Translations under genes and position numbers: made by a program | Notes under the pieces: generated by a model | What the model saw: the letters and a program-made list of their open reading frames with translations, nothing else | The model's database searches: none | What the model was told of the DNA's origin: nothing | Shown: positions 8,290 to 16,193 of the stretch, piece after piece | Layout of the letters: every line of letters starts with the position of its first letter | Numbering within the stretch: the stretch's first letter is position 1 | Assembly (NCBI RefSeq): GCF_035984415.1 | Contig: NZ_CP130720.1 | Span: forward strand, 2,356,001-2,420,000 | Source of the DNA: Streptomyces sp. NBC_01296 | GTDB taxonomy: Bacteria; Actinomycetota; Actinomycetes; Streptomycetales; Streptomycetaceae | Reading direction: 5' to 3' | DNA length: 64,000 nt

Positions 8290-9362
8290 CGGGACGCCTC
8301 CGGGGCGGTCGGGGCCGTCTGGGCGGTCGGGGTGGTCAGGGCGATCGGGGTGGACGCAGGGGCCGGCTCGGCGTCGGCCCCCGTGAAATGGCATGCGGCA
8401 GTGCGCCCGGCGATCCCGTAGGGCCGTGGCTCGGGCCGCTCGGTGGCGCAGCGGCGCTGCTGCTCCGGGGTGCCCGCGGCGGCGAGGCGGCAGCGCGGGG
8501 CGAACGCGCAGCCGGGGGCGGGCGCGAGCAGGGAGGGCGGCGAGCCGGGGATGGCGCGCAGGGGCTCGTCGTCGGCGTCGTCCAGCCGGGGCAGCGAGTC
8601 GAGCAGGCCCCGGGTGTACGGGTGCGCCGGGTCGGCGAACAGTTCGTCGACGCCGGCCTGTTCGGCGGCCCGGCCGCCGTACATGACCAGCACCTCGTGC
8701 GCGACGCGGGCGACGACCCCCAGGTCGTGGGTGATCATGACGACGCCGAGGCCGCGCTCCTGCTGGAGCCGGGCGATGAGCTCCAGGATCTGCGCCTGCA
8801 CGGTCACGTCGAGGGCGGTGGTGGGCTCGTCGGCGATCAGCAGATCGGGTTCGCAGGCCAGCGCCATGGCGATCATCGCGCGCTGGCGCATGCCGCCGGA
8901 GAACTGGTGCGGGTACTCCCCCGCCCGGCGGGCCGGTTCCGGGATGCCGACCTCGCCGAGCATGTCGACGGCGCGCCGGCGCGCGGCGGCCCGGCCGGAC
9001 TTGAAGTGCACCCGGAAGTGCTCGGCGATCTGCTCGCCGACGGTGTAGTAGGGGTGCAGGCTGGACAGCGGGTCCTGGAAGATCATGGCCATCTTCCGGC
9101 CGCGCAGCCGGGAGAGCTCCTTCTCGGACAGGCCGGTGAGCTCCTGCCCGGCCAGTGCGATGGAGCCGCCGACCTCGGCGCCCCGGTGCAGGCCCATGAC
9201 GGCGAGCGAGGTGACCGATTTGCCGGACCCGGATTCACCGACGATGCCGAGGGTCCGCCCGGCCTCCACGGTGAAGCCGAGCGCGTCGACGGCCCGTACG
9301 CGGCCGCGCGGGGTGGTGAAGGTGACGCGCAGATCGCGCACTTCCAGCAGGGGGGCGGCCAT
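8286..9362 (-). CDS. dppD: Peptide ABC transporter ATPase, DppD type
   Basis: 358 residues with Walker [10 protein letters not shown]-loop [10 protein letters not shown], signature [16 protein letters not shown], Walker [15 protein letters not shown] and the C-terminal Cys-containing peptide-transporter extension ([10 protein letters not shown]). A Pro/Thr/Ala tail of about 25 residues at the end is unusual and low-complexity. The start overlaps the permease stop by one base (TGATG). It forms the ATPase pair with DppF in the cytoplasm. Confidence 0.92.
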   Translation of the reverse strand: MAAPLLEVRDLRVTFTTPRGRVRAVDALGFTVEAGRTLGIVGESGSGKSVTSLAVMGLHRGAEVGGSIALAGQELTGLSEKELSRLRGRKMAMIFQDPLSSLHPYYTVGEQIAEHFRVHFKSGRAAARRRAVDMLGEVGIPEPARRAGEYPHQFSGGMRQRAMIAMALACEPDLLIADEPTTALDVTVQAQILELIARLQQERGLGVVMITHDLGVVARVAHEVLVMYGGRAAEQAGVDELFADPAHPYTRGLLDSLPRLDDADDEPLRAIPGSPPSLLAPAPGCAFAPRCRLAAAGTPEQQRRCATERPEPRPYGIAGRTAACHFTGADAEPAPASTPIALTTPTAQTAPTAPEASR

Positions 9363-10348
9363 CAGTACCTCACCCTCGGGTCGATGACGGCGTACAGGAG
9401 GTCGACGACGAGGTTGGCGACGACGATGAAGAAGGCGGCGAGCAGCGTGACCCCGAGGACCACCGGCTGGTCCGAGCTGACCAGGGCCCCGTAGAACAGC
9501 CGCCCGATGCCCGGGAGTCCGAAGATGGACTCGGTGATGACGGCTCCGGCGAGCAGCCCGCCGAGGTCCATGCCGAAGATCGTGAGGATCGGGGTCATCC
9601 CCGAGCGCAGCCCGTGCTTGACGACGACGGTGCGCTCGGGCATGCCCTTGGCGCGGGCGGTACGGATGTACGGCTCGGCCATGGCCTCGATCATCGAGCC
9701 GCGGCTCTGGCGGGCGTACATGGCCGCGTAGAGCAGGGCGAGCGCCGTCCAGGGCAGCAGCAGGTTGGCCGCCCAGGCGCCCGGGTTGTCGGTGAAGGCC
9801 TGGTAGGTGGGGTAGGGCAGCAGCCCGGCGACGCGGATGACCCCGTAGATGAGCATGACGGAGGTGAAGTAGACCGGCAGCGAGGCGGCGGCGACGGCGC
9901 CGACCATCAGGGCCTTGTCGGTGGCGGTGTCCTTGCGCAGGGCCGCGGTGACCCCGGCGCCGAGGCCGAGGGCGAGCCACAGCACGGCGGCGCCGACGGC
10001 GAGGGAGGCGGAGACCGGGAGGCGGTCCATCAGCAGGTCCCACACGGGCAGGGAGTTCTCGTACGAGTAGCCCAGGCACGGGAAGTCGCACTGGACGGCG
10101 TACTGGCCGGTGCCGAGGGTGCGGCCGGTGAAGATGCCGGTGAGGAAGTCGCCGAACTGCCGCCACACCGGCTGGTCGAGGCCCAGGTACTCCCGTACGT
10201 CGGCCAGCCGTTCGGCGCTGCAGGTCTTGCCGCAGGCGGCCGCGGCCGGGTCGGAGGGCAGGACGTAGAAGATGAGGAAGGTGACGGCGGCGATGGCGAG
10301 CAGGACGCCCGCGAGGGCGAGCAGCCGGCGTCCGAGGTAGAGGATCAC
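9362..10348 (-). CDS. dppB: Peptide ABC transporter permease, DppB type
   Basis: 328-residue membrane protein with about six helices. The N-terminus ILYLGRRLLALAGVLLAIAAVTFLIF and the EAA-like loop EAMAEPYIRTARAKGMPERTVVVKHGLR are typical of DppB/OppB. An extracellular loop between helices 1 and 2 carries four Cys residues (CGKTC and CDFPC). GTG start at 10348, overlapping the stop of dppC by GTGA. It forms the membrane channel with DppC. Confidence 0.92.
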   Translation of the reverse strand: MILYLGRRLLALAGVLLAIAAVTFLIFYVLPSDPAAAACGKTCSAERLADVREYLGLDQPVWRQFGDFLTGIFTGRTLGTGQYAVQCDFPCLGYSYENSLPVWDLLMDRLPVSASLAVGAAVLWLALGLGAGVTAALRKDTATDKALMVGAVAAASLPVYFTSVMLIYGVIRVAGLLPYPTYQAFTDNPGAWAANLLLPWTALALLYAAMYARQSRGSMIEAMAEPYIRTARAKGMPERTVVVKHGLRSGMTPILTIFGMDLGGLLAGAVITESIFGLPGIGRLFYGALVSSDQPVVLGVTLLAAFFIVVANLVVDLLYAVIDPRVRY

Positions 10349-11349
10349 GTGCGGCCGCCCCTCGGGTCGAGGATGTCGCGCAGGGCGTCGCCGAGCAGGG
10401 TGAAGGCGAGTACCGCGAGGAAGAGGAAGGTGCTCGGGATGACGAAGTACATGGGGTCGGTCTCGTAGAAGGCGACGGACTCGGCGATCATCTGGCCCCA
10501 GGACGGGGTGGGCGGGCGCACGCCCACGCCGAGGTAGCTGAGCGCGGCCTCGGTGCTGATCATGCCGGGGATGAGCAGGGTGGTGTAGGCGATGACCGGG
10601 CCCAAGACGCCCGGGAGGATGTCGCGGGTCAGGATCCGCCAGGAGCTCGAGCCGCCGACGCGGGCGGCGTCGACGTACTCGCGGTGTTTGAGGGAGAGGG
10701 TCTGGCCGCGGACGACGCGGGCGACGCCGGGCCAGCCGAAGAGGCCGATGACGGCGGTCATGAGCACGATCCGGTTGACGTCCTTGGCCACCGACAGCAT
10801 CGCGATCATGAAGATGAGCGACGGGAAGGACATGGTCAGGTCCATCAGCCGGGACAGGGCGGCGTCGGTACGGCCGCCGAAGTAGCCGGCGGCGATCCCG
10901 GCGGCGGTGCCGGTGACCACGACGATGGCGGTGGCGGCGAAGGCGATGAGGAGGGAGACCTGGGCGCCGTGGACGACACGGGCGAACAGGTCGCGGCCGG
11001 TGACGGGTTCGACGCCGAGCCAGTGCTCGGGGCTGATCCCGCCGAAGGAGCCGAGGGGCTGGCCGCCGAGGTAGGGGTCGATGGCGGACTTGTCGAACTC
11101 CTCGGGGGACCAGCCGCCGAGCGCGCCCAGCCAGGGGGCGGTGACGGCCATCAGGACGAAGAGGAGGACGACGCAGAGGCTGACGCGGACGGCGGGACGG
11201 CGGCGCAGCTCCCGCCGGGCGAGCTGCCAGGGGCTGCTGCCGGTGGCTGCCGCCGCGGGACCGTCCTCGGCTGCGCCGGGGGCCGGTGCCCCGCCCGGAG
11301 CCGGAGCCGGGGCCGGCTGGCCGCCGGCACCGGGTGCGGTGGTGGTCAT
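10345..11349 (-). CDS. dppC: Peptide ABC transporter permease, DppC type
   Basis: 334-residue permease. A Pro/Ala/Gly-rich cytoplasmic N-terminal tail (about 1-40) precedes the helices. The EAA loop is EYVDAARVGGSSSWRILTRD, and YLGVGVRPPTPSWG and DALRDILDPR are DppC signatures. The gene lies between the binding protein and DppB, so the operon order is A-C-B-D-F rather than the common A-B-C-D-F. It is 22 bp after the dppA stop. Confidence 0.92.
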   Translation of the reverse strand: MTTTAPGAGGQPAPAPAPGGAPAPGAAEDGPAAAATGSSPWQLARRELRRRPAVRVSLCVVLLFVLMAVTAPWLGALGGWSPEEFDKSAIDPYLGGQPLGSFGGISPEHWLGVEPVTGRDLFARVVHGAQVSLLIAFAATAIVVVTGTAAGIAAGYFGGRTDAALSRLMDLTMSFPSLIFMIAMLSVAKDVNRIVLMTAVIGLFGWPGVARVVRGQTLSLKHREYVDAARVGGSSSWRILTRDILPGVLGPVIAYTTLLIPGMISTEAALSYLGVGVRPPTPSWGQMIAESVAFYETDPMYFVIPSTFLFLAVLAFTLLGDALRDILDPRGGRT

Positions 11350-11371
11350 GGTGTCGGGGTTTCCGTCTTCC

Positions 11372-13114
11372 TCAGCCCTGGCTCTTCGAGGGGTCCTTGA
11401 GGCCGACCGTTCCGTAGTCGATCGTGCCGGTCCACACGGGGTGGCCGTAGGCGCCCGCGATGTTGGGGCCGACGAGCAGCGGCTTGCGCTCGAGCAGGAT
11501 CGGGATGGCCGGGGACTTCTTCATGATCTCGGCGTCGAGGTCGATCCAGGCCTGGTTGGCCTGCTTGGCGTCGGCCATGGCGTTGATCTCGTCGATCCGC
11601 TTGATGGTGGCCTCGTCGCGGAACTGGCTGTAGTTGCCCTGGTTGCCCTTGTCCTTGATGGTGCGTCCGTCGAAGACGAACGGGATCCAGGTGGAGCCGG
11701 AGGGGTAGTCGGGGCACCAGCCGGTGAGGGTCATGTCGGGGGTGGTGGAGAGGTCGCCGATGACGTCGTAGTACGCGCCGGGGTCGACGGTGTCGATGAC
11801 GACCTCGATGCCCGCGCGGGACAGGCCCTGCTGGATGGCCTCGGCCTTGCCCTTGTCGCCGGTGGAGACGGCGAGGGAGACCTTCAGGGTCTCCTTGCCG
11901 GCGGCCTTGAGGAGTTCCTTCGCCTTGGCCGGGTCGCCCGCAGGCGCGATCTTCAGGGTGTCGGCCTGCTTGCCGCCGGAGAGCGCCGGGGGCAGGTAGG
12001 CGGTGGCGACCTCGTTGAGGGCCGGGCCGCCGCCCGCGGTGACGATGGCCTCCTTGTCGACGGCGTACTGGAGGGCCTCGCGGACCTTCGGGTCGTTGAA
12101 GGGGGCGCGGGAGTTGTTCAGCTGCAGCATCTCCGTACAGCCCTGGGACTCGGCGAGCAGGCGCGCCTTGACGTCCGGCTTCGGCAGCACCTTCGGGGCG
12201 CTCTCGGGGCGCATGTCGGCGTACTGGACGGCGGAGGCGTCGGCGCCCTCGCCGGCGATGATGCGGTCGTCGATCTGGCCGCCCTTGAGGCCCATGACCA
12301 CGACGAACTTGTCGGGGTAGGCCTTTCTGACCGTGTCGGTCTTCGGGTCCCAGTGCTCGTTGCGGACGAGGACGAGCTTCTTGTCGCGGTCGTACGACTC
12401 GATCTTGTACGGGCCGGAGGAGAACGGGCGGGCGTCGTACTGGGTGCCCTTCTCCTGGGACTGCGGGACCGGGGCGAAGGTGGGGAGGGTGGCGGTGGCG
12501 GAGAACTCGGCGACGGGGCGCTTGAGTTCGAAGACGATGGTGCGGTCGTCGGGGGTCTTGACGGAGTCGAGGTGCTGCCCCTGGAGCGGGCCCTTGTAGC
12601 CCTCGCCGCCGGCCAGGTACTGGGCGGCGTAGTCGGGGCCGCCGGTGAGGTCAGGGGCGAAGGAGCGCTCGACGTTGTACTTGATGTCCTGCGCCTTGAT
12701 CGGCGAGCCGTCCTCGTACTTCACGCCCTCCTTGAGGGTGAAGGTCCAGGTCTTGCCGCCGTTGGAGGGGGTGCCGAGGTCGGTGGCGAGGTCGGGGACG
12801 AGCTCGCTGCCGGCCTTGCCGGGCTCGGCCTTGAAGGTGACGAGCGTGCGGTAGAGGAGGCGGGTGCCGAAGTCCATCGTCGGCATGACCCAGTTGCGGG
12901 CGGGGTCGAGGTGGGCGAAGTCCTGGTTGGACAGGACGGTCAGGGTCCCGCCCTTGACGGGGGCGCCGCCGAGGACCTTGCCGTCGTTGGCGGCGGCGGG
13001 GTTGCTCGCGCCGGCGCCGGTGGAGCCCTTCTTGGGGTCGGAGCAGCCCGAGGCACCGAGTGCGAGTGCGGCCACCAGGGCGGTGGCGAGGGCGAGTTGG
13101 GTGCGCTTGGTCAT
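11372..13114 (-). CDS. dppA: Peptide-binding lipoprotein (SBP family 5), DppA type
   Basis: 580 residues. The signal peptide ends in lipobox LGASGC, so the mature protein is anchored to the outer face of the membrane. The body has family-5 features (GGTLTVLSNQDFAHLDP, GKTWTFTLKEGVKYEDGSP, REALQYAVDKEAI). It should capture peptides for the DppBCDF importer. First gene of the operon, expressed from a promoter that is almost identical to that of the collagenase gene and carries the GntR-type motif in its spacer; from this context its ligands are inferred to be proline- or hydroxyproline-containing peptides. Confidence 0.92.
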   Translation of the reverse strand: MTKRTQLALATALVAALALGASGCSDPKKGSTGAGASNPAAANDGKVLGGAPVKGGTLTVLSNQDFAHLDPARNWVMPTMDFGTRLLYRTLVTFKAEPGKAGSELVPDLATDLGTPSNGGKTWTFTLKEGVKYEDGSPIKAQDIKYNVERSFAPDLTGGPDYAAQYLAGGEGYKGPLQGQHLDSVKTPDDRTIVFELKRPVAEFSATATLPTFAPVPQSQEKGTQYDARPFSSGPYKIESYDRDKKLVLVRNEHWDPKTDTVRKAYPDKFVVVMGLKGGQIDDRIIAGEGADASAVQYADMRPESAPKVLPKPDVKARLLAESQGCTEMLQLNNSRAPFNDPKVREALQYAVDKEAIVTAGGGPALNEVATAYLPPALSGGKQADTLKIAPAGDPAKAKELLKAAGKETLKVSLAVSTGDKGKAEAIQQGLSRAGIEVVIDTVDPGAYYDVIGDLSTTPDMTLTGWCPDYPSGSTWIPFVFDGRTIKDKGNQGNYSQFRDEATIKRIDEINAMADAKQANQAWIDLDAEIMKKSPAIPILLERKPLLVGPNIAGAYGHPVWTGTIDYGTVGLKDPSKSQG

Positions 13115-13156
13115 GGGTCACTCCAGTGAAGGGCCGCGCTCTATGATGTGACCGGT

Positions 13157-13185
13157 AACATAGTAATGTGAAATTGTACTGACAA
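13157..13185 (-). promoter_or_regulatory. dppA promoter with GntR-regulon operator, site B
   Basis: Read on the minus strand: -35 TTGTCA (13180-13185), a 17-bp spacer, and -10 TATGTT (13157-13162). The spacer contains GTACAATTTCACATT (13165-13179), so a bound repressor would occlude RNA polymerase. Positions 13155-13186 match the collagenase promoter at 25045-25076 with one mismatch. Confidence 0.78.
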
Positions 13186-13445
13186 GAGGTTGGTGCCGCC
13201 GTTACCCAGCCGTGTCCAAATCCGGCCGATCGGGGCGCCGTTGGGGGCATCGGCCACGACCCGGGGGGGACGAGCCCGGCGTCAGATCACGGCGAGCGGT
13301 TCCGGCGGCGGAGCGGCCGGCGGCGGCCGGTGTGATCCACGCCTCTTCATTCGGAATCTGCTGGCGTGGACCATAGATCATCCCGCAATCTTCGTCATAG
13401 ACCAGATGAGATTCGGTCTACGACCGCCAGGAAGGGAAGGGCCCC
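13186..13445. promoter_or_regulatory. Intergenic region upstream of the SMP-30 gene with inverted repeat
   Basis: No gene is seen here. Before the SMP-30 start there is an exact inverted repeat TAGACC (13398-13403) / GGTCTA (13415-13420) with 11 bp between the arms. A similar half-site GGACCATAGATC lies upstream at about 13368. This looks like an operator for a regulator other than the GntR protein, since the 15-bp motif is absent. A ribosome-binding site GGAAGGGAAGG precedes ATG 13446. Confidence 0.45.
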
Positions 13446-14393
13446 ATGACCAGCCAGCGCCCCGGGCTGTACGAGATGCTCGACGACCGGTTCCGAACCG
13501 GGCGGTGCATGAACGGTGATGACGCACTGGAGGTCCTGTACACGGGCTGCCGCTGGGCCGAGGGGCCGATATACCTGCCTGCCTGGCGGCAGGTGGTCTG
13601 GAGCGACATCCCCAACGACCGGATGCTGCGCTGGGACGAGGAAACGGGCGCCGTCGGCGTCTTCCGCCGCTCCGCCGGGCACACCAACGGCAACACCCTC
13701 GACCGTCAGGGCCGGCTGATCACCTGCGAGCAGGGAAACCGCCGCGTCACGCGCACCGAACACGACGGCACCATCACCGTGTTGGCGGACCGCTGGAACG
13801 GCAAACGCCTGAACAGCCCGAACGACGCGGCGGTGAAGTCCGACGGTTCGATCTGGTTCTCCGACCCGGACTTCGGGATCACCAGTGACTACGAGGGCCA
13901 CCGCGCGCAGAGCGAGATCGGGGCCAACAACGTCTATCGCGTCGATCCGGCCACCGGCGCGGTGCAGTTGGTCGCCGACGGCTTCGGCGCGCCCAACGGG
14001 CTGGTCTTCTCCCTGGACGAGCGGCAGCTGTTCGTCTCCGACACCCGGGCGGGCTTCATCCGGGTCTTCGACGTACGCGACGACGGCACGCTGTCCGAGG
14101 GCAAGGTCTTCGCCGAAGCAGCGCCCGGGAAGGCTCGCTTCGACAACCTCCGCTTCGACGACGGCGGCCGGCTCTGGGTCGCCGCGATGGACGACGGGGT
14201 GCACTGCTACGACCCCGACGGCACCCTGATCGGACGGCTCAACGTCCCCGAGACGGTCGCCAACATCGCCTTCGGCGGCGCCAAGCGCAACCGCCTCTTC
14301 ATCACCGCGCAGACCAGCCTCTACTCGATGGTCACGGGCGTCACCGGCACGCACCCGACCGGCCCGGGGCGCCGGCGCTGGCTCGACGGCTGA
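13446..14393 (+). CDS. SMP-30/gluconolactonase/LRE family protein
   Basis: 315 residues forming a six-bladed beta-propeller of the SMP-30 type. Motifs are CRWAEGPIYLPAWRQVVWSDI with the metal Glu, NGNTLDRQGRLITCE, LNSPNDAAVKSDGSIWFSDPDFG with the metal-binding Asn/Asp, and FVSDTRAG. Members hydrolyse sugar lactones using a divalent metal. No signal peptide. It sits between the peptide transporter and the GntR gene on the opposite strand and has its own promoter region, so its link to hydroxyproline use is unproven; it may be a sugar lactonase that lies here by chance. Confidence 0.85.
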   Translation: MTSQRPGLYEMLDDRFRTGRCMNGDDALEVLYTGCRWAEGPIYLPAWRQVVWSDIPNDRMLRWDEETGAVGVFRRSAGHTNGNTLDRQGRLITCEQGNRRVTRTEHDGTITVLADRWNGKRLNSPNDAAVKSDGSIWFSDPDFGITSDYEGHRAQSEIGANNVYRVDPATGAVQLVADGFGAPNGLVFSLDERQLFVSDTRAGFIRVFDVRDDGTLSEGKVFAEAAPGKARFDNLRFDDGGRLWVAAMDDGVHCYDPDGTLIGRLNVPETVANIAFGGAKRNRLFITAQTSLYSMVTGVTGTHPTGPGRRRWLDG

Positions 14394-14425
14394 GGGTGCC
14401 CCCGCGCCCCCGCGCAGCCCCACGG

Positions 14426-14457
14426 ATCCGTCCAGACGCCTGGACGCCTGGACGGAT
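14426..14457. terminator. Bidirectional terminator between SMP-30 and GntR genes
   Basis: Perfect 10-bp stem ATCCGTCCAG / CTGGACGGAT with a 12-nt loop between two convergent genes. Short GACGCCTGGAC-like direct repeats extend through the loop and tail. Confidence 0.7.
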
Positions 14458-14463
14458 AGACGC

Positions 14464-15174
14464 CTAGACGCCCGAGCCCAGGCCTCCCGGGGTGCGGCCG
14501 ACCGGCTCGTCTCGGCCCTGGGCCCAGAGGGAGCGGACGTGGCCGAGGTGGCGGACCATGCAGGCCTCCGCCGCTTCCGCGTCCCCGGCGATCATCAGGT
14601 CCAGCAGCTCGATGTGCTCCTCGGCGGACGAGACCAGCTTTCCGGCCTCGTCCAGGCCGGTCAGCCCGTACAGCCGCGAGCGCTTGCGCAGGTCGCCGAC
14701 GGTCTCGACGAGGCGGTCGTTGCCCGCCAGGGCGAGCAGCGACAGGTGGAAGCGGCGGTCCGCCTCCAGGTAGCCGATGAGGTTGTGCTCGCGGGCGCTG
14801 GTGACGATCTCCTCCGCGATGGGCCGCAGCGCCTCCAGCTGCTCCGCCGTGGCGATCTTCGTGATCCGGCCGATGGTCGGAACCTCGATCATCGTGCGCA
14901 GTTCGGTGTACTGGTCCAGGTCGCGCTCGCTGACCTCGGTGATCCGGAAGCCCTTGTTGCGGACGGGCTCCACCAGGCCCTCGCGGGCCAGGTCGAGCAT
15001 CGCCTCGCGGACGGGCGTTGCGGAGACCCCGAGTTCGGCGGCCAGACCGGGCGCCGAGTAAACGCTGCCGGGGCGCAGTTCACCCGCTATCAGGGCTGCT
15101 CGAAGGGCGTGGCCGACCTGGTCGCGGAGCCGTTCCTGAGCCTTGATGAGACTGTGCTGCTTCAGGTCACCCAT
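14464..15174 (-). CDS. GntR-family transcriptional regulator (FadR/FCD subfamily)
   Basis: 236 residues. Winged helix-turn-helix at about residues 15-80 (APGLAAELGVSATPVREAMLDLAREGLVEPVRNKGFRI) followed by an all-helical FCD ligand domain (about 90-220) with the metal/ligand residues of the family (EADRRFHLSLLALAGN, EEHIELLDLMIAGD, RHLGHVRSLW). ATG 15174 has a good ribosome-binding site GGAGGAACAGC. A copy of the 15-bp motif lies 49-63 bp upstream, which implies autoregulation. It is the only regulator inside the hydroxyproline locus and is the best candidate to bind the six shared motifs, probably as a repressor relieved by hydroxyproline or a pathway intermediate. Confidence 0.9.
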   Translation of the reverse strand: MGDLKQHSLIKAQERLRDQVGHALRAALIAGELRPGSVYSAPGLAAELGVSATPVREAMLDLAREGLVEPVRNKGFRITEVSERDLDQYTELRTMIEVPTIGRITKIATAEQLEALRPIAEEIVTSAREHNLIGYLEADRRFHLSLLALAGNDRLVETVGDLRKRSRLYGLTGLDEAGKLVSSAEEHIELLDLMIAGDAEAAEACMVRHLGHVRSLWAQGRDEPVGRTPGGLGSGV

Positions 15175-15222
15175 TGCTGTTCCTCCGAAACCCTTCGCAC
15201 CACCGAGTGCAGAGGGAACAGC

Positions 15223-15237
15223 GTACAATGTCACGTT
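15223..15237 (+). promoter_or_regulatory. Putative GntR operator, site C (autoregulatory)
   Basis: GTACAATGTCACGTT, 13 of 15 matches to the consensus core. It overlaps the last codons of the upstream reductase gene and lies 49 bp before the GntR start, so it could control an internal promoter giving the regulator its own transcript. Confidence 0.65.
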
Positions 15238-16193
15238 GCGCTTATTCCCCGAGCGGTGGTGCCTCCCGCGGCGCGATACATCGCCACCGCCACAGCGAGA
15301 TCTTCCCAGGCCATGCCCACGCTCTTGAAGAGCTGTGGACAACTCGGCGGTCCGGCCCCCGGCATCCGGCCCGTCACCAGGTCGGCCAGCGTGCCGCTGA
15401 TATGACCGGGGCCGATGGCCCCCTCCGCCTCCGGCACCAGCAGGTCCCCCGCCTCGCGCAGCGCCGCCGCCCGCGACTCCACGTACACGGCGGCCCGCCG
15501 CACGAGGGCGGTGTCGGTCTCCCGGGCGTCCGGCTCGTGCGAGCCGACGGCGACGACCGTCGCGCCCGGGGCCACCAGCCGCCCGTCGAAGAGGGGTTCG
15601 CGGGCCGTGGTGCAGCACAGCACCAGGTCCGCGCCGACCACGTCCGCCGGGGTGCCCGTACGGGCCGGGACGCCGAGGGCGCGGGCGCGCTCCGCCAGTT
15701 TCTCCGCGGCGACGGGATCGCGGCCCACGATCACGGCCTGCGCCAACTCCCGTACGGCCCGCACCGCTTCGAGGTGTCCGTACGCCTGCGGGCCGGCGCC
15801 GAAGAGCACCAGCCGCAGGGCCCGCCCGGCCGGCGCGAGGTGGCGCAGGGCGAGCGCCGAGACCGCCGGGGTGCGCAGGGCGGTCAGCGCCGCGCCGTCG
15901 AACAGGGCCAGCGGACGCAGGGTCGGCCCGTCCAGCAGCAGGTACGAACCGGTGATGCGGGGCAGGCCGAGCGCCGGATTGCCGGGCGCCACCCCGGCGA
16001 TCTTCACCCCGGCGTACGCCCCCGCCGCGGCCGGCATCAGCAGCAGCTCGCCGCCTCCCGGCACGGGGATGGCCGAGCGCTGCGGACAGGCCTCCGGGTC
16101 CAGCCCGGCCCGCAGGACGTCGGCCAGCGCGTCGGCGGCCGCGGCCGGGGTGAGCAGCGCCGCCGTCTCCTCCGCCTCGAACTGCGGGATCAC
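15231..16193 (-). CDS. Ornithine cyclodeaminase/mu-crystallin family protein, probable 1-pyrroline-2-carboxylate reductase
   Basis: 320 residues, GTG start. Family features are the substrate Lys in GVKIAG, the arginine-containing ALRTPAVSALA and the Rossmann motif VLFGAGPQAYGH. The family includes ornithine cyclodeaminase and ketimine reductases such as Pyr2C reductase (LhpI), which makes L-proline from 1-pyrroline-2-carboxylate using NAD(P)H. The reductase role is favoured because the gene overlaps by GTGA with a trans-3-hydroxyproline-dehydratase-like gene, whose product would be Pyr2C. Last catabolic gene of the operon before the regulator. Confidence 0.82.
   Translation of the reverse strand: MIPQFEAEETAALLTPAAAADALADVLRAGLDPEACPQRSAIPVPGGGELLLMPAAAGAYAGVKIAGVAPGNPALGLPRITGSYLLLDGPTLRPLALFDGAALTALRTPAVSALALRHLAPAGRALRLVLFGAGPQAYGHLEAVRAVRELAQAVIVGRDPVAAEKLAERARALGVPARTGTPADVVGADLVLCCTTAREPLFDGRLVAPGATVVAVGSHEPDARETDTALVRRAAVYVESRAAALREAGDLLVPEAEGAIGPGHISGTLADLVTGRMPGAGPPSCPQLFKSVGMAWEDLAVAVAMYRAAGGTTARGISAT

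Noticed and set aside
15231..16193. A true ornithine cyclodeaminase linked to the arc genes
   Set aside because: The arc genes are 20 kb away, and the gene is translationally coupled to a hydroxyproline-dehydratase-like gene, which favours Pyr2C reductase.
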